Notes: generated from the letters alone by a model not told the origin. Shown: positions 45,310-55,158, counted from the stretch's first letter. The stretch is 64,000 nucleotides of DNA from an uncultured Roseobacter sp. (GCA_947501635.1 CANMWT010000006.1:186001-250000), one strand, 5' to 3'. Made by a program: numbers and translations.

Positions 45310-47757
45310 ATGAGTGAATTTCCAACAACCGCACGCGTGGTCATCATCGGTGGTGGTGTAGTCGGCGTTTCTGCCTTGTACCATCTGGCGAAAGAGGGTT
45401 GGACCGATTGCGTTCTGCTCGAAAAAAATGAGCTGACCGCCGGTTCTACGTGGCATGCGGCGGGCAATTGCCCATCTTTCAGCACGTCTTGGGCTGTTAT
45501 GAACATGCAGCGCTACAGCCTTGGACTTTATGCCGGTCTGGAAAAAGAGGTCGATTATCCGATGAACTATCACGTGACCGGTTCCATCCGGCTTGCGCAT
45601 GGCAAAGAGCGGATGATGGAGTTTGAACGCGCGCGTGCGATGGGGCGCTACCAGGGTCTCGACATCGAAATGATGAGCATAGAGGACATCAAGAACAGCT
45701 ACCCGTTCATAGAGACGCATGACCTTGAGGGTGGCCTTTGGGACCCCGATGACGGAGACATCGATCCGGCACAACTGACCCAGGCGCTGGCCAAAGGCGC
45801 GCGATCCATGGGGGCGAGAATCGAACGATTCTGCCCGGCAACCGGTGTCAGCCGCGAAGGTAATGAGTGGATTGTGCACACGGACAAAGGCGATATTCGG
45901 TGCGAAAAGGTTGTGAATGCAGCGGGGTACTATGCGCAGCGTGTCGGCGAGTGGTTCAAGCCTTTCGGCGGTCGTACTGTGCCGATGACAGTGATGAGCC
46001 ACCAGTACTTTCTGACCGAAGAAATTCCTGAACTGGCGAAATGGACGGAAGAAAACGGACGCAAAGTGCCGCTGCTGCGGGATGTTGACAGCTCTTACTA
46101 CCTGCGTCAGGATAAAAACGGGCTGAACCTTGGCCCGTATGAGCGCAACTGTAAGGCGCATTGGGTCACGCCAGCCGATCCCATGCCGGAAGACTTTTCA
46201 TTCCAGCTTTACCCCGATGATCTGGAGCGGCTTGAGTGGTACATTGAAGACGCGATGGCGCGGGTCCCAATTCTGGGAACTTCGGGTGTGGGGCGCGTCA
46301 TCAATGGGCCGATACCATACGCGCCCGATGGTTTGCCACTTCTGGGTCCGATGCCCGGTGTTCCGAATGCCTATGAGGCTTGCGTCTTTACCTTCGGTAT
46401 CACACAGGGGGGCGGGGCCGGTAAGGTTCTGGCCGAGTGGGTTGTCCACGGACAGACAGAGTGGGACATGTGGGCGGTCGACCCGCGCCGCTATACTGAC
46501 TACACGGATCAGGACTACTGTGACCGCAAGGCCATGGAGGTCTATGGCCACGAGTATGCGATGCATTTCCCGCACCATGAATGGCCCGCAGGGCGGGATA
46601 AGAAGCTCTCGCCAGTGCATGAAACCATCGTTGCAGCAGGGGGCCAAATGGGCGCGTACAACGGGTGGGAGCGCGCAAACTGGTTTGCAAAAGACGGCGA
46701 CGACACTTCCGAAGAAAGCACGCATACATGGGACCGTGAAGGACCATGGGCAAAGCGGGTTCGCGAAGAGGTGGAAGCTGTCAGAGACGGTGTCGGTGTT
46801 CTGGACTTGCCCGGTTTTTCACGGTTCAACCTGAGCGGTGAGGGCGCGGCCGAGCATCTGCGTGGACGCATCGCTGGCGCATTGCCCAAAATCGGTCGCA
46901 TGAACCTTGCGTATTTCCCCGACCCACGCGGCCGCATTCGCACCGAAATGTCGATCATTCGCCACGCGGAAGATAGCTTTACGTTGATTACCGCCGCCAC
47001 AGCGCAGTGGCATGACTACGATGTTGTCCGTGACGGTCTGCCCGACAGTCTGACGCTTACAGATCATACTACAGAGTATAGTACGCTTATCGTTTCGGGG
47101 CCCAAGTCGCGCGCTTTGTTCGAACAACTCGGGACCGAAGCGGATCTGTCACTCAGCTGGCTCAGCCATCAACCTGCCAAGGTCGCAGGCGTGGACTGCG
47201 CGCTTGCCCGCGTGAGCTTTGCCGGTGAACTCGGCTGGGAGATACATGCGCGTACTCAAGACATTCCGGCACTTTATACAGCAGTGCGGTCCGCCGGTGC
47301 GGTGCCTTTCGGGATGTATGCGCTCAATTCCATGCGCATAGAAAAGGGCTACCGTACGTGGAAGGGCGATCTGACCAGCGACTACACGCTGTTCGAGGCG
47401 GGCCTTGACCGTTTCGTCAAGCTGGACAAGCCGCAGGATTTCCCCGGCAAGGCGGCGTTGATGAACGAAAAACAGCAGGGGAGCTCCAAGCGGTTCGTGA
47501 CGCTTGTTGTGGATGCTGGCGATCAGGATGCGCCCTATATGTCGACGGTCTGGCACAACGGCGAGGTCGTGGGCGAAACCACATCAGGTGATTGGGGCTA
47601 CCGGGTCAATGCTTCGATCGCATTGGGCGTGATCCGGACGGATCTGGCGCAACCGGGCACAGAGCTTGAGGTGGAAATCTTCGGCCAGAAGCGCCCGGCC
47701 AAGGTGCAGCCTGACGGTCCGTTGTGGGATCCGCAAAACGAAAGGCTGCGCGCATGA
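45310..47757 (+). CDS. dimethylglycine dehydrogenase-like FAD/GcvT protein
   Basis: A two-part enzyme of 815 residues. The N-terminal FAD-dependent oxidase part starts VVIIGGGVVGVSALYHLAKEG and has TAGSTWHAAG, where the histidine carries covalent FAD in animal dimethylglycine dehydrogenase. The C-terminal half is an aminomethyltransferase (GcvT-like) domain that passes the methyl group to tetrahydrofolate. I assign it tentatively to dimethylglycine because of that motif; sarcosine is an alternative. It lies 2 bases after the GFA gene and overlaps the methyltransferase gene by 4. Confidence 0.82.
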   Translation: MSEFPTTARVVIIGGGVVGVSALYHLAKEGWTDCVLLEKNELTAGSTWHAAGNCPSFSTSWAVMNMQRYSLGLYAGLEKEVDYPMNYHVTGSIRLAHGKERMMEFERARAMGRYQGLDIEMMSIEDIKNSYPFIETHDLEGGLWDPDDGDIDPAQLTQALAKGARSMGARIERFCPATGVSREGNEWIVHTDKGDIRCEKVVNAAGYYAQRVGEWFKPFGGRTVPMTVMSHQYFLTEEIPELAKWTEENGRKVPLLRDVDSSYYLRQDKNGLNLGPYERNCKAHWVTPADPMPEDFSFQLYPDDLERLEWYIEDAMARVPILGTSGVGRVINGPIPYAPDGLPLLGPMPGVPNAYEACVFTFGITQGGGAGKVLAEWVVHGQTEWDMWAVDPRRYTDYTDQDYCDRKAMEVYGHEYAMHFPHHEWPAGRDKKLSPVHETIVAAGGQMGAYNGWERANWFAKDGDDTSEESTHTWDREGPWAKRVREEVEAVRDGVGVLDLPGFSRFNLSGEGAAEHLRGRIAGALPKIGRMNLAYFPDPRGRIRTEMSIIRHAEDSFTLITAATAQWHDYDVVRDGLPDSLTLTDHTTEYSTLIVSGPKSRALFEQLGTEADLSLSWLSHQPAKVAGVDCALARVSFAGELGWEIHARTQDIPALYTAVRSAGAVPFGMYALNSMRIEKGYRTWKGDLTSDYTLFEAGLDRFVKLDKPQDFPGKAALMNEKQQGSSKRFVTLVVDAGDQDAPYMSTVWHNGEVVGETTSGDWGYRVNASIALGVIRTDLAQPGTELEVEIFGQKRPAKVQPDGPLWDPQNERLRA

Positions 47758-48644
47758 GTGATATCACGCTGCTGGACGGTGGTATGGGACAAGAACTGGT
47801 GCACCGCGCGGGCGACCGTCCTACCCCGCTGTGGTCCACGCAGGTGATGATGGATCATCCGGGCATCGTTACGGGCGTGCACAAGGATTTCTTTGCTGCC
47901 GGTGCCACGGTTGCCACAACAAACACCTATGCGATTCATCACGACCGGTTGCTGGGAACCGGCGTGGAGGGGAAATTCGCGGAACTGCACGGTTGTGCGA
48001 TCGAGGAAGCAAAGACTGCCCGCGCAGCGCATGGTACAGGCCGGATAGCCGGGGCTATTGGGCCATTGCGCGCGAGTTATCGCCCCGACCTGCACCCTGT
48101 GTCCCGTACTGCCGTGCCACTTTTTGCTGAAGTTGCCCATCTTCTTGCTCCGCATTGCGACTTGCTGATCCTTGAGACCGTTGCATCTGTTGCACATGCT
48201 GCGGATGCGCTGGAGGCCGCGAAGGAAACGGACCTGCCCGTCTGGCTGTCTCTGACGGTCTCTGACAAGGATGGCACCAAGCTACGCTCGGGCGAGGATT
48301 TGGCAGAGGTTGGCGGTGTCGCGGCCCGGGCAGACGCGGTTTTGGTGAACTGCTCCGCGCCCGAAGCTGTCACCAAGGCCATGCCGGTGATCGCGGGCTT
48401 CGACAAACCCTTCGGCGGTTATGCCAACGGCTTTGTACAAATTACCGAGGATTTCCTCACCGACAAGCCCACCGTCGATACACTCACCGCAAGGCGGGAT
48501 ATGGGGCCCAGAGCGTACGCAGGATATGTCATGGAGTGGGTTGCCGCAGGCGCAACCATCGTGGGTGGGTGCTGCGAAGTTGGCCCCGCGCATATTGCCG
48601 AAATTGCGTCGCGCCTTACCGCAACGGGGCACAAGATCGTCTGA
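47754..48644 (+). CDS. betaine-homocysteine S-methyltransferase-like protein
   Basis: A 296-residue homocysteine S-methyltransferase fold protein. Zinc ligands are C200 in LVNCSAPE and C273-C274 in GGCCEVGP; the N-terminal LLDGGMGQELVHRAG is the homocysteine-binding block. In this operon glycine betaine is the likely methyl donor, giving dimethylglycine and methionine. It is shorter than animal BHMT (about 400 residues) but of normal bacterial length. The start is inside the previous gene (ATGA overlap). Confidence 0.85.
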   Translation: MSDITLLDGGMGQELVHRAGDRPTPLWSTQVMMDHPGIVTGVHKDFFAAGATVATTNTYAIHHDRLLGTGVEGKFAELHGCAIEEAKTARAAHGTGRIAGAIGPLRASYRPDLHPVSRTAVPLFAEVAHLLAPHCDLLILETVASVAHAADALEAAKETDLPVWLSLTVSDKDGTKLRSGEDLAEVGGVAARADAVLVNCSAPEAVTKAMPVIAGFDKPFGGYANGFVQITEDFLTDKPTVDTLTARRDMGPRAYAGYVMEWVAAGATIVGGCCEVGPAHIAEIASRLTATGHKIV

Positions 48645-48676
48645 AGGTGGGCCAGACGTGCAAGACGAACACAACT

Positions 48677-48710
48677 ACGGGGCGCGCCGGAGCTTTGGGC
48701 CGCGCCCCGT
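48677..48710 (+). other. intercistronic GC hairpin
   Basis: A perfect 10-pair stem ACGGGGCGCG/CGCGCCCCGT with a 14-base loop, no T-run after it. It lies in the only sizeable gap (98 bases) of the betaine operon and may stabilise the upstream mRNA or set the ratio of the flanking genes. Confidence 0.6.
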
Positions 48711-48742
48711 AAACCCCAACAGCCGGACAAAGGAAAACGGCC

Positions 48743-51187
48743 ATGACTGATATGCCATCACACGCACGCGTCGTCATTATCGGAGGCGGTGTAATCGGAT
48801 GTTCGGTTGCGTACCATCTGGCGCAGCAGGGATGGAAAGATGTGGTGCTTCTGGAGCGCAAGCAACTGACGTCGGGCACCACCTGGCATGCGGCAGGGCT
48901 GATCGCTCAATTGCGCGCGACGGCGAATATGACCAAACTCGCCAAATATAGTCAGGAGCTTTACGGTAACCTCGAAGCCGAGACGGGCGTTGCCACCGGG
49001 TTCAAACGCGTCGGCTCGATCACCGTTGCGTTGACGGAGGAACGGCGTGAGGAGATTTACCGTCAGGCCGCCATGGCGCGTGCTTTCGGGGTGGAAGTCG
49101 AGGAGATTTCTCCGCAGGAAGTGAAGTCGCGCTATGACCATCTGAACATCGCGGATGTGACTGGGGCTGTCTATCTGGACAAGGACGGGCAGGGCGATCC
49201 GGCGAACATCGCCCTGGCCTTGGCCAAAGGTGCTCGTCAGAACGGTGCGAAAGTGTTCGAGCGTACATGTGTGACGGCAATCAGGCGAACCGGCCGCAGG
49301 GTTACCGGTGTCGACTGGACCCGCAACGGAGAACAGGGGCACATCAGCGCTGACATGGTGGTGAACTGTGGCGGCATGTGGGGGCATCAGGTGGGCCGCA
49401 TGGCTGGTGTGAACGTGCCTTTGCACGCCTGCGAGCATTTCTACATCGTGACAGAGGCTATTGCGGGGCTGACTCAACTGCCGGTGCTGCGCGTGCCGGA
49501 TGAGTGCGCCTACTACAAGGAAGACGCGGGTAAAATGCTGCTGGGTGCATTCGAGCCGAACGCAAAACCATGGGCGATGGGCGGCATCCCGGCGGATTTC
49601 GAATTTGATCAGCTGCCCGAAGACTTCGATCACTTTGAACCAATCCTTGAAAAGGCTGTCGAACGTATGCCGATGCTGGCCGAAGCGGGCATTCATACAT
49701 TCTTCAACGGACCCGAGAGCTTTACGCCGGATGATGCCTATCACCTTGGTCTCGCGCCGGAGCTTGACAACTTCTGGGTGGCGGCGGGTTTCAACTCTAT
49801 CGGCATCCAGTCTGCAGGCGGCGCCGGCATGGCGCTGGCGCAGTGGATGGAGACGGGCGAAAAGCCTTTTGACCTTGGCGATGTCGATATCACGCGAATG
49901 CAACCCTTTCAGGGCAACAAAACCTATCTGTTCGAGCGTTCCAAGGAAACACTGGGCCTGCTCTATGCGGATCACTACCCCTATCTGCAAAAAGCGACTG
50001 CGCGCGGTGTGCGCCGGACCCCTTTCCACCAGCAATTGCTGGAAAACGGCGCTGTCATGGGCGAATTGGCAGGCTGGGAACGGGCAAACTGGTTTGCCCG
50101 CGCAGGGCAGGAGCCTCGCTACCAGTATTCGTGGAAGCGTCAGAATTTCTTTGAAAACGTGGCTGAAGAAGTAAATGCCGTGCGCACGAACGTGGGCATG
50201 TACGACATGTCATCATTTGGCAAAATCCGCGTGGAGGGGCGCGATGCCGTTGCCTTCATGAACCATGTCGGCGGTGGTCAGTATGACGTGCCGGTCGGTA
50301 AAATTGTCTACACTCAATTCCTGAACAATCGCGGTGGTATCGAAGCGGATGTGACGGTTACGCGGCTGAGCGAAACGGCTTTTCTGGTCGTAACCCCGGC
50401 GGCCACGCGGCTTGCCGACCAGACGTGGATGCGACGTCAGCAAGGCGATTTCAACGTTGTTATTACCGATGTCACTGCCGCCGAGGGCGTTCTTGCCGTG
50501 ATGGGGCCAAATGCCCGAAAACTTCTGGAAAAAGTGTCACCTGCTGATTTCTCGAACGCGAGCAATCCCTTTGGTACTGCACAGGAGATAGAGCTTGGGA
50601 TGGGGCTTGCCCGTGTGCACCGTGTCACTTACGTGGGCGAGCTGGGCTGGGAAGTCTACGTCTCGAGCGATATGGCGCAGCATGCTTTTGAAGTCCTGTT
50701 CGATGCCGGACAGGACATGGACCTGAAGCTTTGCGGTATGCATATGATGGATTGCGCGCGCATCGAAAAAGGGTTCCGCCATTTTGGTCACGACATCACC
50801 TGCGAAGATCACGTTCTCGAGGCGGGGCTGGGATTTGCAGTCAAACTTGACAAGGAAAGCTTTATCGGGCGTGACGCTGTTTTGCGTAAAAAGCAGGAAG
50901 GGTTGGAAAAACGGCTGTTGCAATTCCGTCTGACTGATCCCGAGCCGTTGTTGTACCACAACGAACCGGTTTTGCGGGATGGCGAGATTGTAGGGTATCT
51001 CAGTTCGGGTGCGTATGGTCACCACCTGGGTGGCGCGATGGGCCTGGGCTATGTGCCGTGCAAGGGTGAACCGGCGGCGGATGTTTTGGCCTCGACCTAC
51101 GAAATTGATATCGCCGGTACCCGTGTTCGGGCGGAAGCGTCTCTCAAGCCTATGTACGACCCGACGTCGGAACGGGTGAAAGCCTGA
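48743..51187 (+). CDS. sarcosine dehydrogenase-like FAD/GcvT protein
   Basis: An 814-residue relative of the gene at 45310, with the same layout: FAD motif VVIIGGGVIGCSVAYHLAQQG, covalent-flavin region TSGTTWHAAGLIAQLRATANM (as in sarcosine dehydrogenase) and a GcvT-like folate domain in the second half. It would demethylate sarcosine, or possibly dimethylglycine, giving methylene-tetrahydrofolate. AAGGAAAA precedes ATG 48743. It is the last gene of the operon, before the RluA-type gene 78 bases later. Confidence 0.82.
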   Translation: MTDMPSHARVVIIGGGVIGCSVAYHLAQQGWKDVVLLERKQLTSGTTWHAAGLIAQLRATANMTKLAKYSQELYGNLEAETGVATGFKRVGSITVALTEERREEIYRQAAMARAFGVEVEEISPQEVKSRYDHLNIADVTGAVYLDKDGQGDPANIALALAKGARQNGAKVFERTCVTAIRRTGRRVTGVDWTRNGEQGHISADMVVNCGGMWGHQVGRMAGVNVPLHACEHFYIVTEAIAGLTQLPVLRVPDECAYYKEDAGKMLLGAFEPNAKPWAMGGIPADFEFDQLPEDFDHFEPILEKAVERMPMLAEAGIHTFFNGPESFTPDDAYHLGLAPELDNFWVAAGFNSIGIQSAGGAGMALAQWMETGEKPFDLGDVDITRMQPFQGNKTYLFERSKETLGLLYADHYPYLQKATARGVRRTPFHQQLLENGAVMGELAGWERANWFARAGQEPRYQYSWKRQNFFENVAEEVNAVRTNVGMYDMSSFGKIRVEGRDAVAFMNHVGGGQYDVPVGKIVYTQFLNNRGGIEADVTVTRLSETAFLVVTPAATRLADQTWMRRQQGDFNVVITDVTAAEGVLAVMGPNARKLLEKVSPADFSNASNPFGTAQEIELGMGLARVHRVTYVGELGWEVYVSSDMAQHAFEVLFDAGQDMDLKLCGMHMMDCARIEKGFRHFGHDITCEDHVLEAGLGFAVKLDKESFIGRDAVLRKKQEGLEKRLLQFRLTDPEPLLYHNEPVLRDGEIVGYLSSGAYGHHLGGAMGLGYVPCKGEPAADVLASTYEIDIAGTRVRAEASLKPMYDPTSERVKA

Positions 51188-51265
51188 CCGCACGGCGGGG
51201 TGGAGAATTTTTGCGCGTCATCTCTGATGGGTTGAAAACCAAACCCACATCTGCGAGCAGGCAGC

Positions 51266-51913
51266 ATGGATCAAACTTATTCTCCACCTGACGTGCCACT
51301 TGATGTGTTGCACGAAGACGCAGAAGTTCTGCTGGTCGACAAGCCGTCGGGCCTTTTATCTGTGCCGGGTAAGGGGCCTGCGCTTGCGGATTGCCTGTTG
51401 TCGCGCGTGCAGGATGCTTTTCCCGATGCGCTTTTGGTGCACCGCTTGGACCGCGACACATCCGGGGTAATGATTTTTGCGCTGACCCCACACGCGCAAC
51501 GTCACCTTGGGCTGCAGTTTGAAAAGCGCATGACAAAGAAAACATATGTGGCGCGTGTTTGGGGCCAGCCGGCGGACAAAACCGGCACCGTCGATCTTCC
51601 GCTGATCGTTGACTGGCCCAACAGGCCGAAACAAATGGTCTGCCAGGAAACCGGCAAACCCGCCCAAACGGACTGGCGCGTTGTAAAATCGGACGGGCTG
51701 ACATCGCGCATGCGCCTGTTCCCGCATACGGGTCGAAGCCATCAGTTGCGTGTGCATATGCAAGCCCTAGGCCACCCGATACTGGGTGACCCGTTTTATG
51801 CAACGGGCGAGGCGCGTGCCTTCCCCCGATTAATGCTTCACTCCGAAGAGTTACGCTTTAAACATCCACAAGGCGGGCGGTCGATGAAGATTCGGTCGAC
51901 AGCCCCTTTTTGA
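51266..51913 (+). CDS. RluA-family pseudouridine synthase
   Basis: A 215-residue pseudouridine synthase with catalytic D62 in HRLDRDTSG and the family blocks VLLVDKPSGLLSVPGK and PHTGRSHQLRVHM. It has no S4 domain, so it resembles RluA (23S rRNA U746 and tRNA U32) more than RluC or RluD. The target is not certain. It converges on the aldehyde dehydrogenase gene with 11 bases between stops. Confidence 0.9.
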   Translation: MDQTYSPPDVPLDVLHEDAEVLLVDKPSGLLSVPGKGPALADCLLSRVQDAFPDALLVHRLDRDTSGVMIFALTPHAQRHLGLQFEKRMTKKTYVARVWGQPADKTGTVDLPLIVDWPNRPKQMVCQETGKPAQTDWRVVKSDGLTSRMRLFPHTGRSHQLRVHMQALGHPILGDPFYATGEARAFPRLMLHSEELRFKHPQGGRSMKIRSTAPF

Positions 51914-51924
51914 CCGAACGCAGG

Positions 51925-53352
51925 CTATTCTGCAGCCCAACCTGACACTGCTTTTATCTCCAGAAACTCTTCGATGCCATAGATGCCGCCTTCGCGGCCG
52001 TTGCCTGATTGCTTGTAGCCACCGAAAGGTGATCCTTTGGCGAAACCCACGCCGTTCGTTTCCACCATCCCCGACCGCAGTTGCCGCGCGACCCGCCGCC
52101 GTTTTTCATCGTCTTGGGTTTGCACATAGTTGGTCAGGCCGTAGGGCGTGTCGTTGGCAATCGAGATGGCCTCCTCCTCGGTGTCAAAAGGGATGATCGA
52201 CAGGACGGGCCCAAAGATCTCTTCGCGGGCGATTGTCATCTGGTTGTTCACATCAGCAAAGACTGTGGGCTTGACGTAGTAGCCGCGGTTCAGGCCATCG
52301 GGTCTGCCCAGGCCACCGGCAACGAGGCGGGCTTCGGACATGCCGATTTCGATCAGCTTCTGGATCTTGTCAAACTGCAGTTCCGACACCACCGGACCGA
52401 TGTGGCGACCTTGCTCAGCCGCGGGGCCGACCCGTGTGGCATTGGCGACTTCTGCAGCCGTTTCTACCGCAGCGTCATAGCGTGCGCGCTGCACCAGCAT
52501 TCGCGTGGGCGCATTGCAGGATTGGCCCGAATTCTGAAAGCAATGACGTACGCCGCGGGTCACGGCTTTGTCGTCGGCGTCTTCAAAAATGAGGTTTGCG
52601 CCTTTACCGCCCAACTCGAGGCTGACGCGTTTCAACGTGTCAGCCGCCGCTTTTGAAATCGCGATACCGGCGCGCGTTGAGCCGGTAAAGCTGACCATAT
52701 CCACATCGGGATGCGCTGAAAGCTGTGAGCCGACACCGGCACCGTCACCATTGACCATGTTGTAGACACCGGCGGGAAAGCCGGCCTCATCAACGAATTC
52801 GGAAAACAGCATTGCAGATAGCGGCGCGATTTCCGATGGCTTAAGGACCATGGTACAGCCTGTCGCCAACGCCGGTATTGTCTTGAGCACGATCTGGTTC
52901 ATCGGCCAATTCCACGGTGTAATCAATGCGCAGACGCCAATTGGTTCCAGCAGTATTTTTTCGCTGGATGTATGGTCACGTTCGAATTCAAAGTGTTCGA
53001 AGGCCTCCAGAAATCCTTGGATGTGCCATGCGCCTGCACCAACCTGAGACGCGCGGCTTAAGTCTATGGGAGCGCCCATTTCAACTGAAATGGCCTGTGC
53101 CATTTCTTCGGAACGGTCGTTGTAGACTTCGGCCAGCCGCCGGATAAGCGTGATACGCTCTTCTTTGGAGGTCTGTGACCAGCTTGCAAAGGCTTGCCGC
53201 GCGGCCATCACGGCAGCATCCGTATCTGCTTGATCTCCAAGGGAAATAACGGCGCATTGCTCTTCGCTTGAAGGATCTATCACAGCAAAGTCATTGCTTT
53301 TTGCAGGCGCCACCCATTGCCCGTTGATGTAAAAGTTTCTCTTTTGATTCAT
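51925..53352 (-). CDS. NAD(P)-dependent aldehyde dehydrogenase
   Basis: A 475-residue ALDH. The general base is E246 in LELGGKGAN and the nucleophile C279 in NSGQSCNAPTR; cofactor loops ITPWNWPMNQI and FTGSTRAGI are present. Substrate is not evident; its distance from the betaine operon and opposite strand argue against a betaine-aldehyde role. ATG at 53352 has GGGAGGT 6 bases upstream and matches family length. It is divergent from the peroxiredoxin gene over 144 bases. Confidence 0.93.
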   Translation of the reverse strand: MNQKRNFYINGQWVAPAKSNDFAVIDPSSEEQCAVISLGDQADTDAAVMAARQAFASWSQTSKEERITLIRRLAEVYNDRSEEMAQAISVEMGAPIDLSRASQVGAGAWHIQGFLEAFEHFEFERDHTSSEKILLEPIGVCALITPWNWPMNQIVLKTIPALATGCTMVLKPSEIAPLSAMLFSEFVDEAGFPAGVYNMVNGDGAGVGSQLSAHPDVDMVSFTGSTRAGIAISKAAADTLKRVSLELGGKGANLIFEDADDKAVTRGVRHCFQNSGQSCNAPTRMLVQRARYDAAVETAAEVANATRVGPAAEQGRHIGPVVSELQFDKIQKLIEIGMSEARLVAGGLGRPDGLNRGYYVKPTVFADVNNQMTIAREEIFGPVLSIIPFDTEEEAISIANDTPYGLTNYVQTQDDEKRRRVARQLRSGMVETNGVGFAKGSPFGGYKQSGNGREGGIYGIEEFLEIKAVSGWAAE

Positions 53353-53496
53353 CGTGATACCTCCCTCGTAGGTGCATTCTTCCGCGCGGCACCCTCGCAC
53401 TCTGCGCATGCAGGAGCAAGCAGGAGGGGTGCAAGTTCAGTGAATAACCATTAACTGTTCGCTACGATTAGAACCAGCATTGCACCGGAGGATATT

Positions 53497-54147
53497 ATGG
53501 GCTTGCGCATCAACGACACGGTTCCCGACTTCACAGCCGAAACAGACCACGGCACGATCCAGTTTCATGACTGGATTGGTGACAGCTGGGCCATTCTGTT
53601 CTCTCACCCCAAGGATTTCACTCCGGTTTGCACGACCGAATTCGGCGCGGTTGCTCAACTGGCTGCAGAATGGGAAGCGCGCGGCACCAAGGTGATCGGT
53701 GTTTCGGTGGATGGTGTTGAAGACCATAAGAAGTGGAAGGGCGACATCGAAAAAGTAGCGGGAACGACTGCCGGCTTCCCGATCATCGCAGACGAAGGGT
53801 TGGCGGTCTCCAAAGCGTTCGACATGTTGCCAGCCGAGGCTTACATGCCGGATGGCCGTACACCTGCCGACAGCGCCACGGTCCGGTCGGTCTTTATTAT
53901 TGGGCCTGACAAGCAACTGAAACTGTCGATGACCTACCCGATGACAGTTGGGCGCAACTTTGCGGAAGTCCTGCGCGCGCTTGATGGCTTGCAAATGTCG
54001 GCGAAGGGTGTGGCGACGCCCGCAAACTGGACTGTCGGTGAAGATGTTATTATCCCGCCCAGCGTGTCTGACGAAGATGCCAAAGCCAAGTTCGGCGACT
54101 TTGAAACCGTTCTGCCCTACTTGCGGAAAACCAAAGCACCTACCTGA
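53497..54147 (+). CDS. 1-Cys peroxiredoxin (Prx6 type)
   Basis: A 216-residue peroxiredoxin. The peroxidatic cysteine is C45 in FTPVCTTEFG; the second cysteine of 2-Cys enzymes is lacking, and the extended C-terminal part (GLQMSAKGVATPANWTVGEDVIIPPSVSDEDAK) is the Prx6 dimerisation region. It reduces peroxides in the cytoplasm. Its ribosome binding site GGAGGATAT is strong. A perfect 8-pair hairpin lies 15 bases after the stop. Confidence 0.94.
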   Translation: MGLRINDTVPDFTAETDHGTIQFHDWIGDSWAILFSHPKDFTPVCTTEFGAVAQLAAEWEARGTKVIGVSVDGVEDHKKWKGDIEKVAGTTAGFPIIADEGLAVSKAFDMLPAEAYMPDGRTPADSATVRSVFIIGPDKQLKLSMTYPMTVGRNFAEVLRALDGLQMSAKGVATPANWTVGEDVIIPPSVSDEDAKAKFGDFETVLPYLRKTKAPT

Positions 54148-54162
54148 GGCTTCAGTATCATG

Positions 54163-54187
54163 GACCGGAGGCGCCTAGTCTCCGGTC
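54163..54187. other. hairpin between convergent peroxiredoxin and GT2 genes
   Basis: GACCGGAG/CTCCGGTC with a 9-base loop, overlapping the last codons of the GT2 gene. There is no T-run on either strand. It may serve as a two-way weak transcription block. Confidence 0.5.
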
Positions 54188-55158
54188 ACGGTCTTGTAAA
54201 GATCAGAGCGCTTTCCGAAAAGTGCATCAAACCTACCGGCAACCCACCCGCTGGTGCGCACCACATCCAATAAGGTCCGCCCGCCGGAAAGCGGTAGGGC
54301 GACGACAAGCGCCGCAATGATAACCAACTTGATTGGCACACTGACCAGCACATTCAGTTTCGCCGCCGGGTTGTTGTCGATTTTTCTGTGGTAGTTGGTC
54401 GAGGATTGATCGCGCCCGCGTTTGAACTGGTAAGCAACAGACAAGCGTTCTTCCGGGATTTCTTCATAGACGGCCGCGTCTTTGGCCCAAGCCGTAGGCA
54501 GGCCCGCCGCCTTTACCTCGGCGCTTAGCTTTGAGTCCGTACCACCGGTAAAGCGCATTTTTTCGTCGAACCATATTCCATGAGTGTCGAAGATAGCGGT
54601 TTCGCCCAGCCAGTTGTTTGTCACGATCGTAACACCGGGTGTCCCTTGAAGGCTGGCGCGTCGCGCCGCGCGCGTTTCCTTGCGCAGGTATCTTCGCGAA
54701 ACGCATTTGTCCATCAGGGACATCAGGAAGGGTAACTTGCGATCCGTTGCCTTGACCCGCAAAGGGCCACCGATCAGAACGGCTTGGCTGTTTCGATAGG
54801 CTGCCATCAGCTCAACCAGCCAGTCTTTGGCAACGACTTCGTCGTCATCGACAAAGGCCAGCAAATCGGCCTGCATTTTGATCGCTTCTTTGGCGGCGCG
54901 GTTCCGCCCGAAGGGGATGCCAAGCTCTGGTTCGTGTACATAGATGACTTCGGTGCCGTTTGGCAGTTGACCAAAGCCCGCGATATGTTCTTGGCTGAGC
55001 GGCGCGTCGTCATTCTCAACGATCAGCAAGACCACTTCCGAATGCTCGGGTAAGTCCATTTCGCCCCAAGACCCGATCAACGCCCCAAGCATTTCGGGGC
55101 GCCTTCGAGTCAGCGCGGACACGACAACTTTCAGTGGTTTTGCTCGTTCTGTGCTCAT
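54175..55158 (-). CDS. GT2-family glycosyltransferase, paralog B
   Basis: A 327-residue GT-A fold glycosyltransferase: VVVSALTRRRPEMLGALIGSWG at the N-terminus, the acidic DDDE metal region in LLAFVDDDEVVAKDW, FTGGTDSK, and a hydrophobic C-terminal segment (about 272-295) followed by SGWVAGRFDALFGKRSDLY. It is clearly homologous to the gene just upstream. It would add a sugar to a polysaccharide or lipid at the inner membrane. The start at 55158 is inferred from alignment with its paralog; the ribosome binding site is weak. The donor and acceptor are unknown. Confidence 0.85.
   Translation of the reverse strand: MSTERAKPLKVVVSALTRRRPEMLGALIGSWGEMDLPEHSEVVLLIVENDDAPLSQEHIAGFGQLPNGTEVIYVHEPELGIPFGRNRAAKEAIKMQADLLAFVDDDEVVAKDWLVELMAAYRNSQAVLIGGPLRVKATDRKLPFLMSLMDKCVSRRYLRKETRAARRASLQGTPGVTIVTNNWLGETAIFDTHGIWFDEKMRFTGGTDSKLSAEVKAAGLPTAWAKDAAVYEEIPEERLSVAYQFKRGRDQSSTNYHRKIDNNPAAKLNVLVSVPIKLVIIAALVVALPLSGGRTLLDVVRTSGWVAGRFDALFGKRSDLYKTVTGD

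Noticed and set aside
48758-50035. A 425-codon open frame antisense to the SARDH-like gene
   Set aside because: No recognisable domain or signal; the sense gene has full FAD and GcvT features.
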